This document shows, piece after piece, positions 42,906 to 55,527 of a stretch of DNA of 64,000 bases (position 1 is the stretch's first letter; every line of letters starts with the position of its first letter). Source of the stretch: Paramacrobiotus metropolitanus (taxonomy: Eukaryota > Tardigrada > Eutardigrada > Parachela > Macrobiotidae); NCBI RefSeq assembly GCF_019649055.1, contig NW_026570221.1, positions 2,294,001 to 2,358,000 of the forward strand, read 5' to 3'. The translations under genes were made by a program, and so were the position numbers. The notes beneath the pieces were generated by a model. That model made no database searches. It worked only from the letters and a program-made list of their open reading frames with translations, and was not told where the DNA came from.

Positions 42906-44680
42906 AGTTTATAATTTACATGTCATTCTGGCTGGTCCATGCTGTATTCTGACTGGTCCTATGCTGCACTTTATATCTATACGTACACAACCGGCAACTG
43001 GATATATGTTTATCATCAGTTCATATTAAGATAATAATTTTAATTACAAATTTTATAATTCTCTGTGCATAACGATAGTAGCGAGTTATAAATAAATGAA
43101 TCGGTTTACGCCAGAAATCCATGACCCATAAGAGCGCCCGTTTCAGTTCTACATGCGCGATGCAGACATCACCGTATGTTTTTTTAATCCAATCATGGAA
43201 CGAACAAGACAATGGTTTTCCCGCATATTAACAATGTTTGGTTTTCTAAATTTGTCGATAAATCGTAACGATGGTGCCGGAGGATGACATAAGGTTCCCA
43301 TGCTCAAGCTGATGGACGCGATAATTTATTTCGCAGCTTCCGCAAAGGAGTGCTGTACTGTACTGGGTGGCCGAAGAAAATGTCGGTCTAATTTACCATG
43401 GCGCGCCGGATCTGTGCAATGCTTGATTGTCATCATTGTACAGAGTAGTTTCGTTCGAAAGAGCAATGCTTTTAACATAGAAATTTCAAATCATACCAAG
43501 ATTATATTAAGATTCAGCTTTCTTATGAATTAATTTGAAAAATCGGTTAGATTTTAAGGATATCCTGGGAGCGGAAATTTGAAATTACCCATTCAGAAAC
43601 TAAAAATTGCTGCTTTTCAGCTAAGTAGAATAATTTGTCTAAAGTTAAGGGTTTCAGGTAGAGGGGTTGTTTCTTGTTTTTTTTTTCTGTAAGGAACAGC
43701 AGCATTCTATTAACTGTGTTTGGCCAGTGCACGGAATAACTGAAATTCCGCACGATCAATTCTCGCGAAATCCGCATTTAGAGTTTTTGAAACCAAATCT
43801 TTGCCCGACGCTTTAAAAGCTGACCTGTTTCAACCTTGTTTCTGCAAGGGTGATGTGTTAGCTACTTTGAAAAGTTAAACCGGCATTTTTTATTTTAACC
43901 CCTCATATCGAATAAAATTCTAACAAAAAATATTGATAAAAATTAAATGAGAAACCGGCATTGTTTAGAAAAGCACCAAGTCCGCAAACTACATAACTCG
44001 CTTAGCGCAAGCAGCATGTCCACAACTGCTTTTGTATTAAAAGAAAAGTTACTACTCTAAACAAAACAGTTAAAAATATTCAAATTGTCCATACGTGAAA
44101 GAAATGGCAAGAGGCGATTTGTTTTGCAATCTGGGACACGAAAAAGTTTTACACGATTTCAATCCGCACCATTGCAAATGAGCCCGGTTTATTTTTTTCA
44201 AGGAAATTTTGTTGATTTTGGTAGATTATTAAATTGTCTATCGAAGGAGACTAACTAGTTAACATTGTGACAAGTGGTTCGTAAGAAACAAACTTGATGA
44301 GAAAGTCGACATTTTGTTCGGCGACCCGGCCGGTACTATGTATTACGCGTAAGACGCAGATTTTAAGAAATATCCAGCAGCGCTTATTGCGGTTTGCTTT
44401 CACCCTTTTCAAACACTTTATGTTTACAATTTTGCTAAAAAGTATTTATCACACTGACCATTTTTAAATACACCGTATTTATGACATACAAATACAAAGT
44501 AACAAAATTTTCCTTTACTGTATATATTATCGTTTTGAAAAACCTTTAAAATTTGTACGAAAAGGCTGCAACTGTCTCCTGGCTTACATCAGTCCAGTAA
44601 ATAAACTGATGCACAGTACATTTTATATATTATTTGTATTAGATATATAACAGGATGAAATAATGCATTTAAATAATTAT
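42906..44680. other. AT-rich intergenic, nothing recognised
   Basis: There are only short frames without domains or copies elsewhere in the window. Confidence 0.5.
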
Positions 44681-46020
44681 ACGTGCGCATTCTAAATTTT
44701 ATTAACGGTACTCAAAACACGAGGGATTTGCTAAGAAGGAAAATTGTCCGCCTGCTGATGTTGGCAGGGATGCGGTTCCTTGGATGTTTGTTTTATACGA
44801 ATGTTAATCACACAAGGAAAGGCACGGGAACTGCTGAGGTAGCCTTGGCTGGATGCGCCGGAAATACCAGTTAAATGACATCTCTTACAGTTATTGCCAT
44901 ACTTCAGTGTCCGCGATCGGAGATGTTTAACCACTCGCAAATTCTTTATACCCCATCCATAAACTGCAGTTAACGCGACTGCTCGGTTTATGGATGGGGG
45001 ACAGCGAAATGCAAGGAGAGGTGGTCCAAGGGCGCGAAAAATGTAGCGCATAATAATATGCAGATTAACCAAAATGCTCGTAACAAAACAATGTATCGCA
45101 TTATGCACAATATAAGCAAATATCGACAAATGCAGCGGTAAAGTTGTCCAGGCGTTAGAAACTTTGCAATCAACATGCCACAAGCAGAAATCGGATTATT
45201 CGTGCAAGAAATCTGTGCAGTAGCAGCGATCGTATCGTCGTGTCTGCGGCTACAGGACAAACTGAACTTTTTTCAGCCACGTTAAAATCGTTCATCGCCT
45301 ACTTGTCAGCGAGAGCTGATAAAAATCGCACCTCCAATGAGACTGAATATTGTGTTTAAGCATTTTCACGGCTTCGCTGCTACGATCACGGTCCGCACTC
45401 GGCTCGGCGCATAGAGATTCCCAGAATTATAACACCGTGAGAAAATACTCGTATTATGCGGGCGGGTGGAAGCGAGAGACGTAACAATCGAGAAAGAGCG
45501 AAACACACCTGTGCGGATTTGTTTCTTAGCAGTTCTCGGTTGTTTCTAAATAAGTAATAGTACAGATATATTTTCTTCCTGAAGAATTTCTTAAACTGTT
45601 TGACCCCACAAAATTTCTTTAATATTACTTTGGACATTAGCCAGCTCGGCCCGGTTTTCGACGATACACTTACTGGTAGCATTTGATTGTGGTGAAAAAA
45701 TAAAACCGTTTTATTGCGATTCATTCTCTATCCAGGCGCGCAAGCCATGGAATTACCAGAACGGCAGAACACTATTCTTATAGCTGCGTGAGAGAACATG
45801 ACAGTAACAGAATTACCTACTTACAGATATGTTCGTACATTTCGTACTTTGCACCGTTCTCTTGCAAAGTTGCCTTGTGCAGTTGCATGGCAAACTTAGC
45901 GTTCTGTTTTCACAACCCTGGGAAGTTACATGTATCTGAGATAATATAATAATAATATAATATAACAATATCTGTAATGATGTAAGAATATCTGCACCGG
46001 CAAGTTAGCAACCATTGGGC
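44680..46020 (+). repeat. Divergent repeat unit U4
   Basis: Landmarks are the GGATGCGCCGGAAATACCAG block, the stem-loop (44951-44999), ATCGTATCGTCGTGTCTGCG, GTTAAAATCGTTCATCGCC (45281), CACCGTGAGAAAATACTCG, GAAACACACCTGTGCGGATT, and a GCATGGCAAACTTAGCGTTC block near 45887. All recur in the same order in U5 and U7. Confidence 0.55.
44951..44999 (+). repeat. Stem-loop, alpha type (perfect 13-bp stem)
   Basis: CCCCATCCATAAA (44951-44963) is the exact complement of TTTATGGATGGGG (44987-44999), with a 23-nt loop. It is the longest perfect arm in the family. Confidence 0.8.
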
Positions 46021-46049
46021 GTACAGCCTTCTTTACAGGGTGTTTCTAA

Positions 46050-46165
46050 AAGGTGGTGACCACGGTCGTGGTCGTGGTCGCTGTGGGCGTGGTCGTGGTG
46101 GTTGTGGCCGTGGTCGTCAGTGGTCGAGTGTGGCCTAATGTGGTTGTGGTCGATCGTGGTCGAAA
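46050..46165 (+). repeat. GGTCGT-rich minisatellite
   Basis: Imperfect repeats of GTGGTCGTGGTCG. A short frame runs through it (46102-46323) but reflects the repeat composition. Confidence 0.85.
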
Positions 46166-46739
46166 GTCTCCGATTCATTGTTCAGTATTTAATTATTGCA
46201 CGGAAAATTCATAGGAAACTCCAAACATTAGAAATAAATTTATACTTTTCTGATTGTTTTAAGAATTCTCAGTTCCTTTACTTATTACTTAGCTGCTTGA
46301 AGAGATTAAATAGGAAAACATAACAGCGATAAAACTAATCGTAAGTAACGCCACCTACCCGGATTCAAAGCAGCGGTATCTAGTTCTACACTGTACCGGT
46401 AGTCATACGAATAGCAATGTATGTTGAAATAAAGAACCCGGCATTCTTCACACATGAAAATGTTTATATATGTTGTTGTATATTGGGCAAAACCAGTCTA
46501 CCCAAACCGTTTTCCTGTATTGCTGCCGTCACCCGGCTGAAGTTTACGTTATGACTATGCACGATGCTTAATTATGTAGCTCGCCTGATTTAACCGAATG
46601 TACTGCCGTAAAGTCACACTCCAGCCGGGTGACAGCAGCAGTGCCGTGAATTGATTCGACTAAAATGATTTCCCCTATAAAGATTAATTAATCGCTACGT
46701 TTTTATTCAAATCAAATTAGCTCCTAATTCGATATTCAT

Positions 46740-46960
46740 ATTCAGTATTCAGTTTTTATTGTAGTGATAAACAAAATTCAAGCTATATCCAAGCATATTC
46801 GGTGTATCCAAAATATCATATAATATCCCAAAATATCCGTATCCTGCCGGCTGGCAGGGATATGATATTAGGATATTTAAGATATGGATGCACTTATATG
46901 ATATTAGGATATTTAAGATATGGATATGGGTATGGATATGCAACATCCATATTCGACGGT
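46740..46960. repeat. AT-rich tandem repeat with ATATCC/GGATAT motif
   Basis: ATGATATTAGGATATTTAAG recurs twice with a 38-nt period (about 46861 and 46899), followed by GGATATGGGTATGGATATG. The left half carries the complementary motif, so the segment can fold on itself. Confidence 0.8.
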
Positions 46961-47621
46961 TTCGATGAGCCTAAGGTCGACTCAAAAATCATTTTTAATT
47001 TATTAATGTAAGATTATTGGAAGATCTAGAAAAATAACTAGTAAAAGCTTTCGTTTTGCATTACAGATAATTAAAGTGCTTTGCTTCCTGTTTTGGAATA
47101 TATCATTTGGAAATGCAGATTCCTGTGATTTCTAAATTGTAGAACCTTCGGTATACGTGTATATTTTGCGCAATGGTGTCAATACCGCTCTAATTTAGTA
47201 TTTCTACGTCATCAAATCACACGACGAGAAATATTTCTACGAAATAAACGACATATTTCACAGCTCAGGTTGCTTAATTCAATTATTATTTACTGTTTCT
47301 AGCTGATCTATCGCAGCCCTCCCGAACTAATTATTAGCCTCATTAATAAAAGTTAAACATTCTCTCCGATATACTCAGAACCCTACCCAGAGTAAGGACT
47401 TGGCAAGAAAGAAAATTGTCCGCCTATCGATGCGGCAGCAATGGGGTTCCTGGGATGCTTGCTTTATGCAGTACGAATATCAAACCCACAAGAAGATGCA
47501 CGGGAACTGCTGAGCTAATTTGGCTACTTCGGCCGGAAACGCCATTTAAATAATAGGTCATATCGCCATACATATCGGTGTCCGCCATCGGAGATTTTTA
47601 ACCACCCGTAATTTCTTCATA

Positions 47622-47670
47622 CCCCATCCATAAACTGCAGTCAACGCGACTGCAAAATCTATGGCTGGGG
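47622..47670 (+). repeat. Stem-loop, alpha type
   Basis: CCCCATCCATA pairs with TATGGCTGGGG with one T-C mismatch; AATGCCGAAATC follows. Confidence 0.7.
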
Positions 47671-47701
47671 AATGCCGAAATCAAGCGAATGAATCCCAAA
47701 A

Positions 47702-47811
47702 GCGCGAAAAATCAGTGTATCGCATGATGCAAAAAAGTGTACATAATGACCAAAATGCGCGAAAAATCAGTGTATCGCATGATGCAAAAAAGTGTACATA
47801 ATGACCAAAAT
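47702..47811 (+). repeat. Perfect 55-bp tandem duplication
   Basis: GCGCGAAAAATCAGTGTATC... occurs twice head to tail without a visible difference, followed by a third diverged start (GCGCGAAAAAAACGATATAT). It is a recent local duplication inside U5. Confidence 0.95.
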
Positions 47812-48836
47812 GCGCGAAAAAAACGATATATCGCATAATCCATACCCCTATAGACAAATTGCGCGGTACTTTTGTACAGGCATTTGGAACGTGACAGTCA
47901 ACATGTCACAAACACAAATCTGATTATTCGTGCAAGAAATCTGCAGTAGCAGTGATCGTATCATCGTGTTTACAGCAACTGGACAAACTGCTCATTTTTT
48001 CTACCACGTTGAAATCGTTCATCGCATAATTGTCAGCGGTTGTTGATAAAAGTCGCAGCTGTAATGAAACTGAATATTTGTGTGGCCATTTTTACTGCTT
48101 CAGAGCTATGATTGCCGTCTGTGATCGGCTTGGCGAACAGAAAGTTTCCCAGAATTAACACACCGTGAGAAAATATTATAAAGGTGGGTGAAAACCGGAG
48201 ACGCAACAATCAGGCAAAGAGCGAAATACACCTGTCCGGATTTATTTGTTAGCATTTCTCGGTTGTTTCTGAATAACTAATAACACAAATGATTTAGTCA
48301 TGCATTTTTTAAAGCTGTTTGGCAAACACAGTTTCTTTACTACTTTAGACTTTAGCCTGCTCGATCTGGTGATTGTTTCGGGCGGCCGAATTTTCTAGAT
48401 ACTAGTATATTTCATGTTAAACCTATTCTTCAACTCTTTTTGAATCGCCTTCTTGTACATGTATTATGAATACGTCAGCTGCTGCGTACGTAATATGATT
48501 GCGTATTTTCCTCGAAAACAAAAAATAAGAGAAAACATGGCGTGCTTAACGGAGTTGCCGGCGAGAAATCTACGCAGTTCTCGTGTTTCGAAACTGACGT
48601 GTGCTAATATCAAAATTAAATATTGTGAATTTGAACCCACGCTGATTACTTAAAATCCGGCCCAATAGCGCCGTAAATTCAAACAAAGTTCAAGCCGTCG
48701 TTATATCCTGGTAAATTCAGTTTCTTCTCGGACGACTGACGCACGAAAACGAAGAAGCCATCCGCCCGTAGCGAGACAAAGCAGCGCACTACCTGATGAC
48801 TGCCGTCAGGAACTACAGTGACCGCATTTCTCCATA

Positions 48837-48887
48837 CCCCAACCGCTAACAGAGCAAACCAGCTGAGTGCTTAATCAGCGGTTGGGG
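48837..48887 (+). repeat. Stem-loop, beta type (perfect 11-bp stem)
   Basis: CCCCAACCGCT (48837-48847) is the exact complement of AGCGGTTGGGG (48877-48887); AATGCCAAAACGCCGG follows. Confidence 0.8.
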
Positions 48888-50678
48888 AATGCCAAAACGC
48901 CGGCAAATCCGTCCCGGGTACCTTGTAGCGCGTCCAGCAACACGATGCAACGATTTCCAGAAAACGGAAAATTGCTCGCACTTCCGTCGAATGCACTTGT
49001 GAGATTCTGGTCATGGGTATTTCTCTGGTGTCTCATTAGATACTGGCTTGCACACTATTCAGATATTGCTAAACAGGCACATAAAATAGTTGAATAATTA
49101 ATGACATAATACACGCACCGCGTGTACTACGACCAATCTGACCGTAGTCAGCAGAGAAGGAACTCGGAGATTGGTGTTGTTCTGTTGCCCACTTCCGTAG
49201 ACAACAGATGCTACATATACCCACTCTCACCACACTCACTACCACACTACAGGAATACCACACAGTAACTTCCGCCTAGGTACACACTACTGCTTTCCCT
49301 AAACGAAGGTCACTCACAGCACAAACACCAACAGGACCACAATGATGTTACTCACTTTAATCTTATTGATGTTCACTCCAACTCAGTCACACCGTAACTA
49401 CGTGATGCTAGCCGACGACGAAGCGCAGCTTCTGATCGGAGGCTACCAATAAGAACACGGATCATTCGTCATCGCTAATACAACAGGGAACATACGTACA
49501 AACTCACAGTAAAGTCATACAACATAATCCCAATTATGTCAATTAAGATCGCAGTAGTAATTAGTGTGTCCTTGTAAGATGATCAAAGTATGCAGAAAGC
49601 AACTGTGTTATACGCTCATCTGTTGTAAAGTGTTGTTTATATGACTGAAAGAAAGTAATGGAGCCGAACGGTCGAGAAACACAATTAATTTTGTCCGGTA
49701 ATCAAACACGATATGCATGATAGTGTCAAGAAAACGCTTTTTAAAATCGAGTGTTTTGACTGATTATCATGCTTAAAGGACAGTGCAATACAATAAATTA
49801 TGGACTCTTGAATACGTGCTATGATCAGCCCAGTACAAAGGGGACCGGCGCACAATTAATGGGCTTCGGTGGTATAGCATAACATATGACTTTCATTTTC
49901 ACCACTGAGCACTCAGCCTTCAATTAGCCAACCAAAATGTTGCGCCAAGATGGATTTTCTAGCTCTGACTGCTTGCTGTGAACTGATTATCTTAATTTCT
50001 GTACAGATATTATATTAATGGCTGGCGTCGGCGCTGATTGCAATTAATTGCACTTCTTTATTTGGCGCATTTTATGTAAGCCATGGTAGCGTATTAATCA
50101 TATTCCTTAAGCTGTGAGCATCTTCAGAATGTACAGTTTGAACTTTATGCTGCTAAAATGCTTAAAAACCAATATAAAATTAATATGGATGTTCCCTGTT
50201 TTCTTCGCCGAATCGAGCATGCCTCTTGCGATCACTACTGCCTACGCCATTGTTACTAGGAATATGCTATCTAAAATAGTAAATTCCCATGAACTATCGC
50301 GCAGCAAGCGTGAGGATCACTTTCATCGCCCATATTACAACGTTTTGAGTTCCCGGAAATATGTATCGGCGGCAGACGTAAGGCTTTCTATTTGGTCACC
50401 CTTAATTGCTTTAAGTACAGGGAGTAAAGTACCTAAAATAATTTCATCTGGGTTAAGCAACTGCATGGGTCACGCTATGCAGCAGAGTGTAACTTAGGAA
50501 GTGTTGGATTAATTCTGGCCAGTGCCGTTCAATCGAATTGGGGCATTTTACCAGTAATATACATGTATTACTTTGATGTATTACAGTCTATTACTTAATG
50601 TAATACATGTGTTACCAGTAATACATGTATTATATTTGCGTAGCCGATCAACAAAATTTGTCTTTGATTTGTCTACTC

Positions 50679-50728
50679 CTTGTGACTTTTTCGAATTACC
50701 TGTACAGGTAATTCGAAAAAGTCACAAG
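50679..50728. repeat. Perfect 50-bp palindrome
   Basis: The centre is CCTGTACAGG; the arms run from CTTGTGACTTTTTCG to CGAAAAAGTCACAAG without a mismatch or spacer. It is preceded (50545-50640) by several copies of the smaller palindrome TAATACATGTATTA. Confidence 0.95.
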
Positions 50729-51719
50729 CCGTATACAAATTAAAGACAATGCCGCAGCAAGTGAGGCTTCAATTTCTTCGCAAACAACATTTAGCTGGTC
50801 TTTCCCGAATGTAGGTATGTAAGGTATCTCTGAGACTTTGATAACAGTACAGCTTCTTATTGGGTCGCGATATTGCATTTCTTATAGTTTTGCGTGATAA
50901 ATGCTGTGTGTATAATTTCTTCAAAGCAGGTGTAGCCGTAGGTATGTAATCTGAATTTGCGAGGTACAGTGGATGCACAAGACCGGTTGCGACTGTCGCT
51001 TGGCGTAAAGCAAATCACATAAATAAATTTATGTACATTTTAAACATTAGTCATAAATAAATAGACAAAAAAATTAATTATTTTAATTATTGAATAGCTT
51101 CTGTTACCATTTTTACTGCTTCAGAGCTATTTTTACCGTCTGCGTCAATTCGACGCATTTTAAAGTTTCCAAAAATTAATACCATGAGAAAATATTATGT
51201 AGAAACAGGAATGGCAACCACCAGAAACAGAGCGAAAAACACCTGTTCGGCTCTTTTAGCAGTTCTTGGTTGTTTTTCAATAAGCAGCAATTACAGATAA
51301 TGACTGTAGGTTGCTGACGCTTCACTTGCTGTTTACCGTTTGATTGTGGTGCTTGTGGCCTTTGTACCTTTTCTGCACCACTTCTTTGTGCAATAGCACG
51401 GCGAACTTAGCGCTCTGTTTTCACAGCACTGGAAAACTGTGCACGTTTTACTCTGCAGTAATTTTAATTTTTATCTATACCAGCAAATTGGCAACCACCG
51501 GGCATACTGCCGCATACAACCTGAGTTGAATCTTTTTTACGCCAACGATAGTTGGCTTATCGCCACGTTTCGAATGGTTATGATACGAGCTCGAATGGTT
51601 ATGCTCGTAATTATACCGATGCAGAAATCAAAATCGAACATTACTTGGAAGCTAATTTTTACGCGCCTTGTGGAGGGTATCCGAGTTGGATTTGTGTACG
51701 TTTTTAATGCAGTTACGTT

Positions 51720-51850
51720 TGATTTCCAGTTCAGCGATCGTCTTGGCTCAGCCGATCTCGAAGGCGACGTCTGCATTCTGACGTTGTCAGTTTGCAGAGG
51801 TCATTTTCGCTATCTGCAAACAAGAAAAGGGAAATATTCATTACCGCATA
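51720..51850 (+). other. Exon-like conserved block, first copy
   Basis: The plus frame reads FSDRLGSADLEGDVCILTL and then a RYLQTRKG end. The copy at 56540-56660 reads YNDRLGSADLENNICILML with LQTRLKK. Upstream halves (CFHSTGKL / CFHMTGTG, then YANDSWLIATF / YFNDSCLYRHV) also match. This may be a remnant of a secreted or membrane protein exon, since the open frames are shared, but neither copy has a complete gene structure and I recognise no family. Confidence 0.3.
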
Positions 51851-52461
51851 CGTGCGTTGAACCCACCTGCCGTTTTTTATCTAACCACAGGTAAATTAAA
51901 TATGAATAGAAAAGATTTTCCTGTGATATAGGTTGTGCTTCGATTTTCCTAGGGTATTTTTTTGAGCGCGATTCACAAGAAGTCACTTTTACAGGGTTAA
52001 TTGTATTTTATGTTTATTGTTTTTTTTGGACCTGCTTTATACCGCCCCATTGTAAAACTGTACAACTACGTTTACTGCTACCGCTTCACTGTAATACAAC
52101 CGTAAACACTACAGAATACAGATCAGCCGACCGCGCAAATGCCGGGTGAGGATTGCCGAAACGCAACAGAAAATCCGCTACGGACGTGTGTTGTTCTAGC
52201 GCGCCCGGCAATTTATCGATTCGCAGTGCATATGATAGGCAGTTTTTTTTTATCTTGCAAAGTATTCACGGTAAGCACAACACAAAACGGACACAAAATC
52301 CGAGTATTATTCACGGTACATTCACGGTTAGTAATAAAATTTTGGTTCATGGGAAAAATCGACGATAAACACAACGCTGTCGTCGATTTATCAGCGCAGT
52401 TTAAGACTGATCGAAATCATCGTATCGTTCACACGGAAGACTTGCCTGATTGTTGAATCTA

Positions 52462-52607
52462 CAAGCCTGTCCGGTAATTTCTGCCGGTTCTATACAGCGA
52501 AAAATACAGATTTACATGTTACGCCAAACGTAGTGAAGTGGCCATCGTTTTAAGCGCAAACTTCGCGCTGGCTGTATCTTTACGACAGAAATTACCGGAC
52601 AGGCTTG
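52462..52607. mobile_element. Tc1/mariner-type MITE, 146-bp deletion form
   Basis: Ends are CAAGCCTGTCCGGTAATTTC, inverted, with TA on both sides (52460-52461 and 52608-52609). Its reverse complement matches both ends of the 334-bp element at 23576-23909 and lacks about 190 bp of its middle. Confidence 0.8.
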
Positions 52608-53099
52608 TACATGCTGGCCTTTGCTTTTTGTCTGTCAGTGTAAAAGCTTTCTTCAGATACATAAGCAACTACCGGTGGGCCTTCATGCAATTGTGGAATC
52701 GACCATGCGTCTTGCGGTTACTGTTTTCTACGGCATTGTTACTGGGAATATACTATCTAAGATATGTTATGTTCCCGAGAGCAATTCGCAGCATCTATTA
52801 CGACCAATTCCGTTGCCTGTATTACATTTTTTTAAGTTTCCGGAATTAGGTATCGCCGGCGGACGTAAAACTTTTAATTTGGTCCCAGTACTGCATTTCT
52901 TATACTATTTTCTGCGCCACCCTTAACTGCTTTGAAGTAGAGCTAATGAAAGTACCTACTCCCAGAATACTTTCTGCTGGCTCAAACAAACTGCACGCTT
53001 CACGCTGACACTAAGCACATGTAAGCGAATTAGTAACTCGGGACCTAAGGAAATCCAACCGTAGTCAGGTTAACGAGATAATATGCATTAGCAAGCATG

Positions 53100-54525
53100 T
53101 CCATACCATATGGCATAAACTTACAGTAACCAGTGAGTGTATTAATAATACCAATGACTGCGTGATTATCCTTCCCGAACCGATCGGGAGTTAATTAGCA
53201 GGCAAAATAATTTCCTACAATTATAAAAATTTTTACAGGAATGTTCGCATTCTTGCACTTGTCGAAACGTTATTGCCGTGTTTCATGGGAACGTGTAGCC
53301 AAATGATTTGTACTTGTTTAACAGTGACATGATAGCCCAAAATACCGTTTCTCCGTGGGACAACAGGTGTTTGGAGACTTATGGATGATATAAGTTTGCA
53401 AGTAGTTCAAGAAACATGTCACTGTCATGTTTTATGACACTGACATATATATGTGTACTCTAATCGAACAAAAAATTATGTTAACTACTTGCTTATAAAA
53501 GTAAAAATGAATAATCATTGTAGTAATTACAGGAGCTTATTGTATAATTCTTGTATTCTTTGGTACCACTAGAATTGAAGGACCACTCGCGTTACACTTC
53601 GTTACCGTTAGTTATACGCTTTGTTCGCTCTGTACTTGTGGCTTACATAATATGTCTGCAGAACACCAAAATTGTTGGATTACATGACACTGACATGTTA
53701 TTTCCCGGTTTCAGTATAAACTATAAATGTTTTCAACTGATATTTTGACGAACTTTCGAAACTAATAGCGACAATTGCGGCCAGCGACAGGACAATCAAG
53801 ATAAAAGACATATATTGGTTGCAGGCCGTGATTAAGGAACGCAAACTGCAATAGTAATTTCAAATCACTGATAACGAAGGCTGGATAGCTTCATGTAACT
53901 GGTAGTCAAGAGCTGTATATTTTTTACAATTTCAACGCAGAGGCTAATCGAAAAACCGGCGAAACTTTCTGGTTTCGACGGCTGCAAATGCCTGCAATCG
54001 TCTCCGGACATCCAATCGTGCAAATGCAATATAACCGGATACTGCCCAGGTTGCGGATCAACCGGGGCAGTTTCCGGATGCATCGTACGTGCACGATCCC
54101 GGCTCCAGGATTATCTCGTAGTTTACACCACTAGCAGTCTAAAATGTTGCAGAGCTCGTTGAAAATTTAATACACACTTCGCCTATTCATCGTATGCATA
54201 CATATAAAATACTGGGTGCACCTCCGATAGCTATAGCATGGCAGCACCGTTTGGCAACTACAAATTAAGAAAAAACGGAAGCGAGGAGGGCCTGGTGCTC
54301 ATAAATTATAATAATATTATGTACGTGGTCGATAATCCACAGTATCGGACTCTATAATACTGCTACAATACTAAAGGCAATAGTTGCAATATGTAGACGT
54401 GGCAGATCCGAAAAGTCCAAGTTACGTATGAACTTCGAATCGAAATCAATAAGTTTTACAAGGCGCACGTACATATGGTGCATTAGGTATAACTAACAAT
54501 AATGATTAACAACAAGCAACGACAA
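53100..54525. other. Intergenic, nothing recognised
   Basis: A weak resemblance to the foldback MITE arm is visible at 53225-53320 (TTGCACTTGTCGAAACG, GTAGCCAAATGATTTGTAC). The frame at 53865-54083 (minus) has no recognised domain. Confidence 0.35.
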
Positions 54526-54580
54526 CCAATAATCACGTACAAATTTGTACGTGATTATTGGTGTTACTTTAAAGTAACAC
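54526..54580. repeat. Two abutting perfect palindromes
   Basis: A 36-nt perfect palindrome (54526-54561, CCAATAATCACGTACAAA and its complement) is followed directly by a 20-nt one (GTGTTACTTTAAAGTAACAC, 54561-54580). Neither has a spacer. Confidence 0.95.
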
Positions 54581-54863
54581 GAAATGAAGTACGAGTTCTA
54601 GGTATCGACAACCGCAGTTCAAGGTTCAACCTGAGCTAGCACCGCTTTCAGGCCGTCGAGGGGTTATTCTGTTGATCTCTGTATTTGTGCAGCAAGCGAG
54701 GCTTTGCTGTTGTTCGCGAAGCGAGGCTTTCAGAATTGCGCAACCTGCGTAAAAATTAAAATAACTTTTGATAGATAAATATTTATTTGCGGGTATGGCC
54801 GCGTGGATGTTACGCTCACTTCCATTGCGCTGATAAGTTGCCGACCACGTTGTGACTGCAGCA

Positions 54864-55304
54864 CATCTATCATAAGCCTATTTCAGATTGCACGGTTTGT
54901 GTTAGTTTCGGCTCCGGTTCCATGTGGAACCTTCGGTTCCGGGTTGTTTTACGTCCGTTCGCGACGTTAGCAGCTGTAACCTTGCGTCGTGCGGTGACGC
55001 GTAAAAACTATCTACCTTACGCGGATGCTCGCAACGGCTCAGACACATGAGTGAATGGCAGGCCAGCTTATGCTGCCCGTGGATCTTTTTTTGCGCACTC
55101 AGACCGCCGACCGTTAGCAGGGTGGTCACGTCCTCGCGCGCACTCGACTCGATTAATTTTTTCGTTGCTGTACTTGACCAAAGTGTACACCGCGCAAAGA
55201 TCTGAAGCAGTCCTCATCCTGCCAACGCACTGCTTGTCTGACGCCGTACTAGTCTGTGAACGGAGCCTCTACCGTATGCAATCTGAAATAGGCTATAGTA
55301 GATA
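54864..55304. mobile_element. Probable MITE with about 28-bp inverted ends
   Basis: The left end (54864-54892, around AAGCCTATTTCAGATTGCA) and right end (55277-55304, TGCAATCTGAAATAGGCT) are inverted with a few differences. The interior is GC-rich with a frame on each strand (54902-55129 minus, 55051-55344 plus), neither recognisable. No clear target duplication is seen. Confidence 0.5.
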
Positions 55305-55478
55305 TACAGTACGTTCGTCTAGTGCGAACTGTAATCTGACATGATAACGCGCAGAAAGTAATGGGATTGCCGTGGCTGCATGCGCCGAAAACACTATATA
55401 ATTCACTTGGAGGCCGGCCGTTATGTTTTGGCGCCTGCGATGCGATCGAGATATTCAGTAACCCGCAATTTTCTCATA

Positions 55479-55527
55479 CCCCATCCAGAAATGGCAGTTA
55501 ACGTGACTGCCTGATCGCTGGATGGGG
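55479..55527 (+). repeat. Stem-loop, alpha type (perfect 10-bp stem)
   Basis: CCCCATCCAG (55479-55488) pairs fully with CTGGATGGGG (55518-55527); AATGCCGAAATGC follows. Confidence 0.75.

Larger units (their letters stand above)
47390..50600 (+). repeat. Divergent repeat unit U5 (both stem-loops present)
   Basis: The order is an alpha stem-loop (47622-47670), ATCGTATCATCGTGTTTACA, GTTGAAATCGTTCATCGCA (48009), CACCGTGAGAAAATATTATA, CACCTGTCCGGATTTATTTG, CCATCCGCCCGTAGCGAGAC, a beta stem-loop (48837-48887), a motif variant (about 49706), GTACAAAGGGGACCGGCGCA (49834), and CGCGCAGCAAGCGTGAGGAT (50299). It is the most complete unit except that it lacks the exon-like block of U6 and U7. The frame at 50114-50497 covers a conserved block but is not kept in other units. 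Confidence 0.55.
51100..53100 (+). repeat. Divergent repeat unit U6
   Basis: The start shares TTTTTACTGCTTCAGAGCTA with U5. The middle has an exon-like block (51340-51890). Then follow a degraded beta stem-loop (GATTGCCGAAACGC near 52150), GTTCTAGCGCGCCCGGCA, GTTCATGGGAAAAATCGACG (52346), a Tc1-type MITE (52462-52607) and a block around TCGACCATGCGTCTTGCGGT. Confidence 0.5.

Noticed and set aside
46050-46165. CRISPR-like array
   Set aside because: The repeats have no spacers and the sequence is eukaryotic; this is a minisatellite.
48837-48890. Stem-loops as Helitron 3' ends or intrinsic terminators
   Set aside because: No CTRR follows the stem within a few bases and no T-run follows; the genome is eukaryotic.
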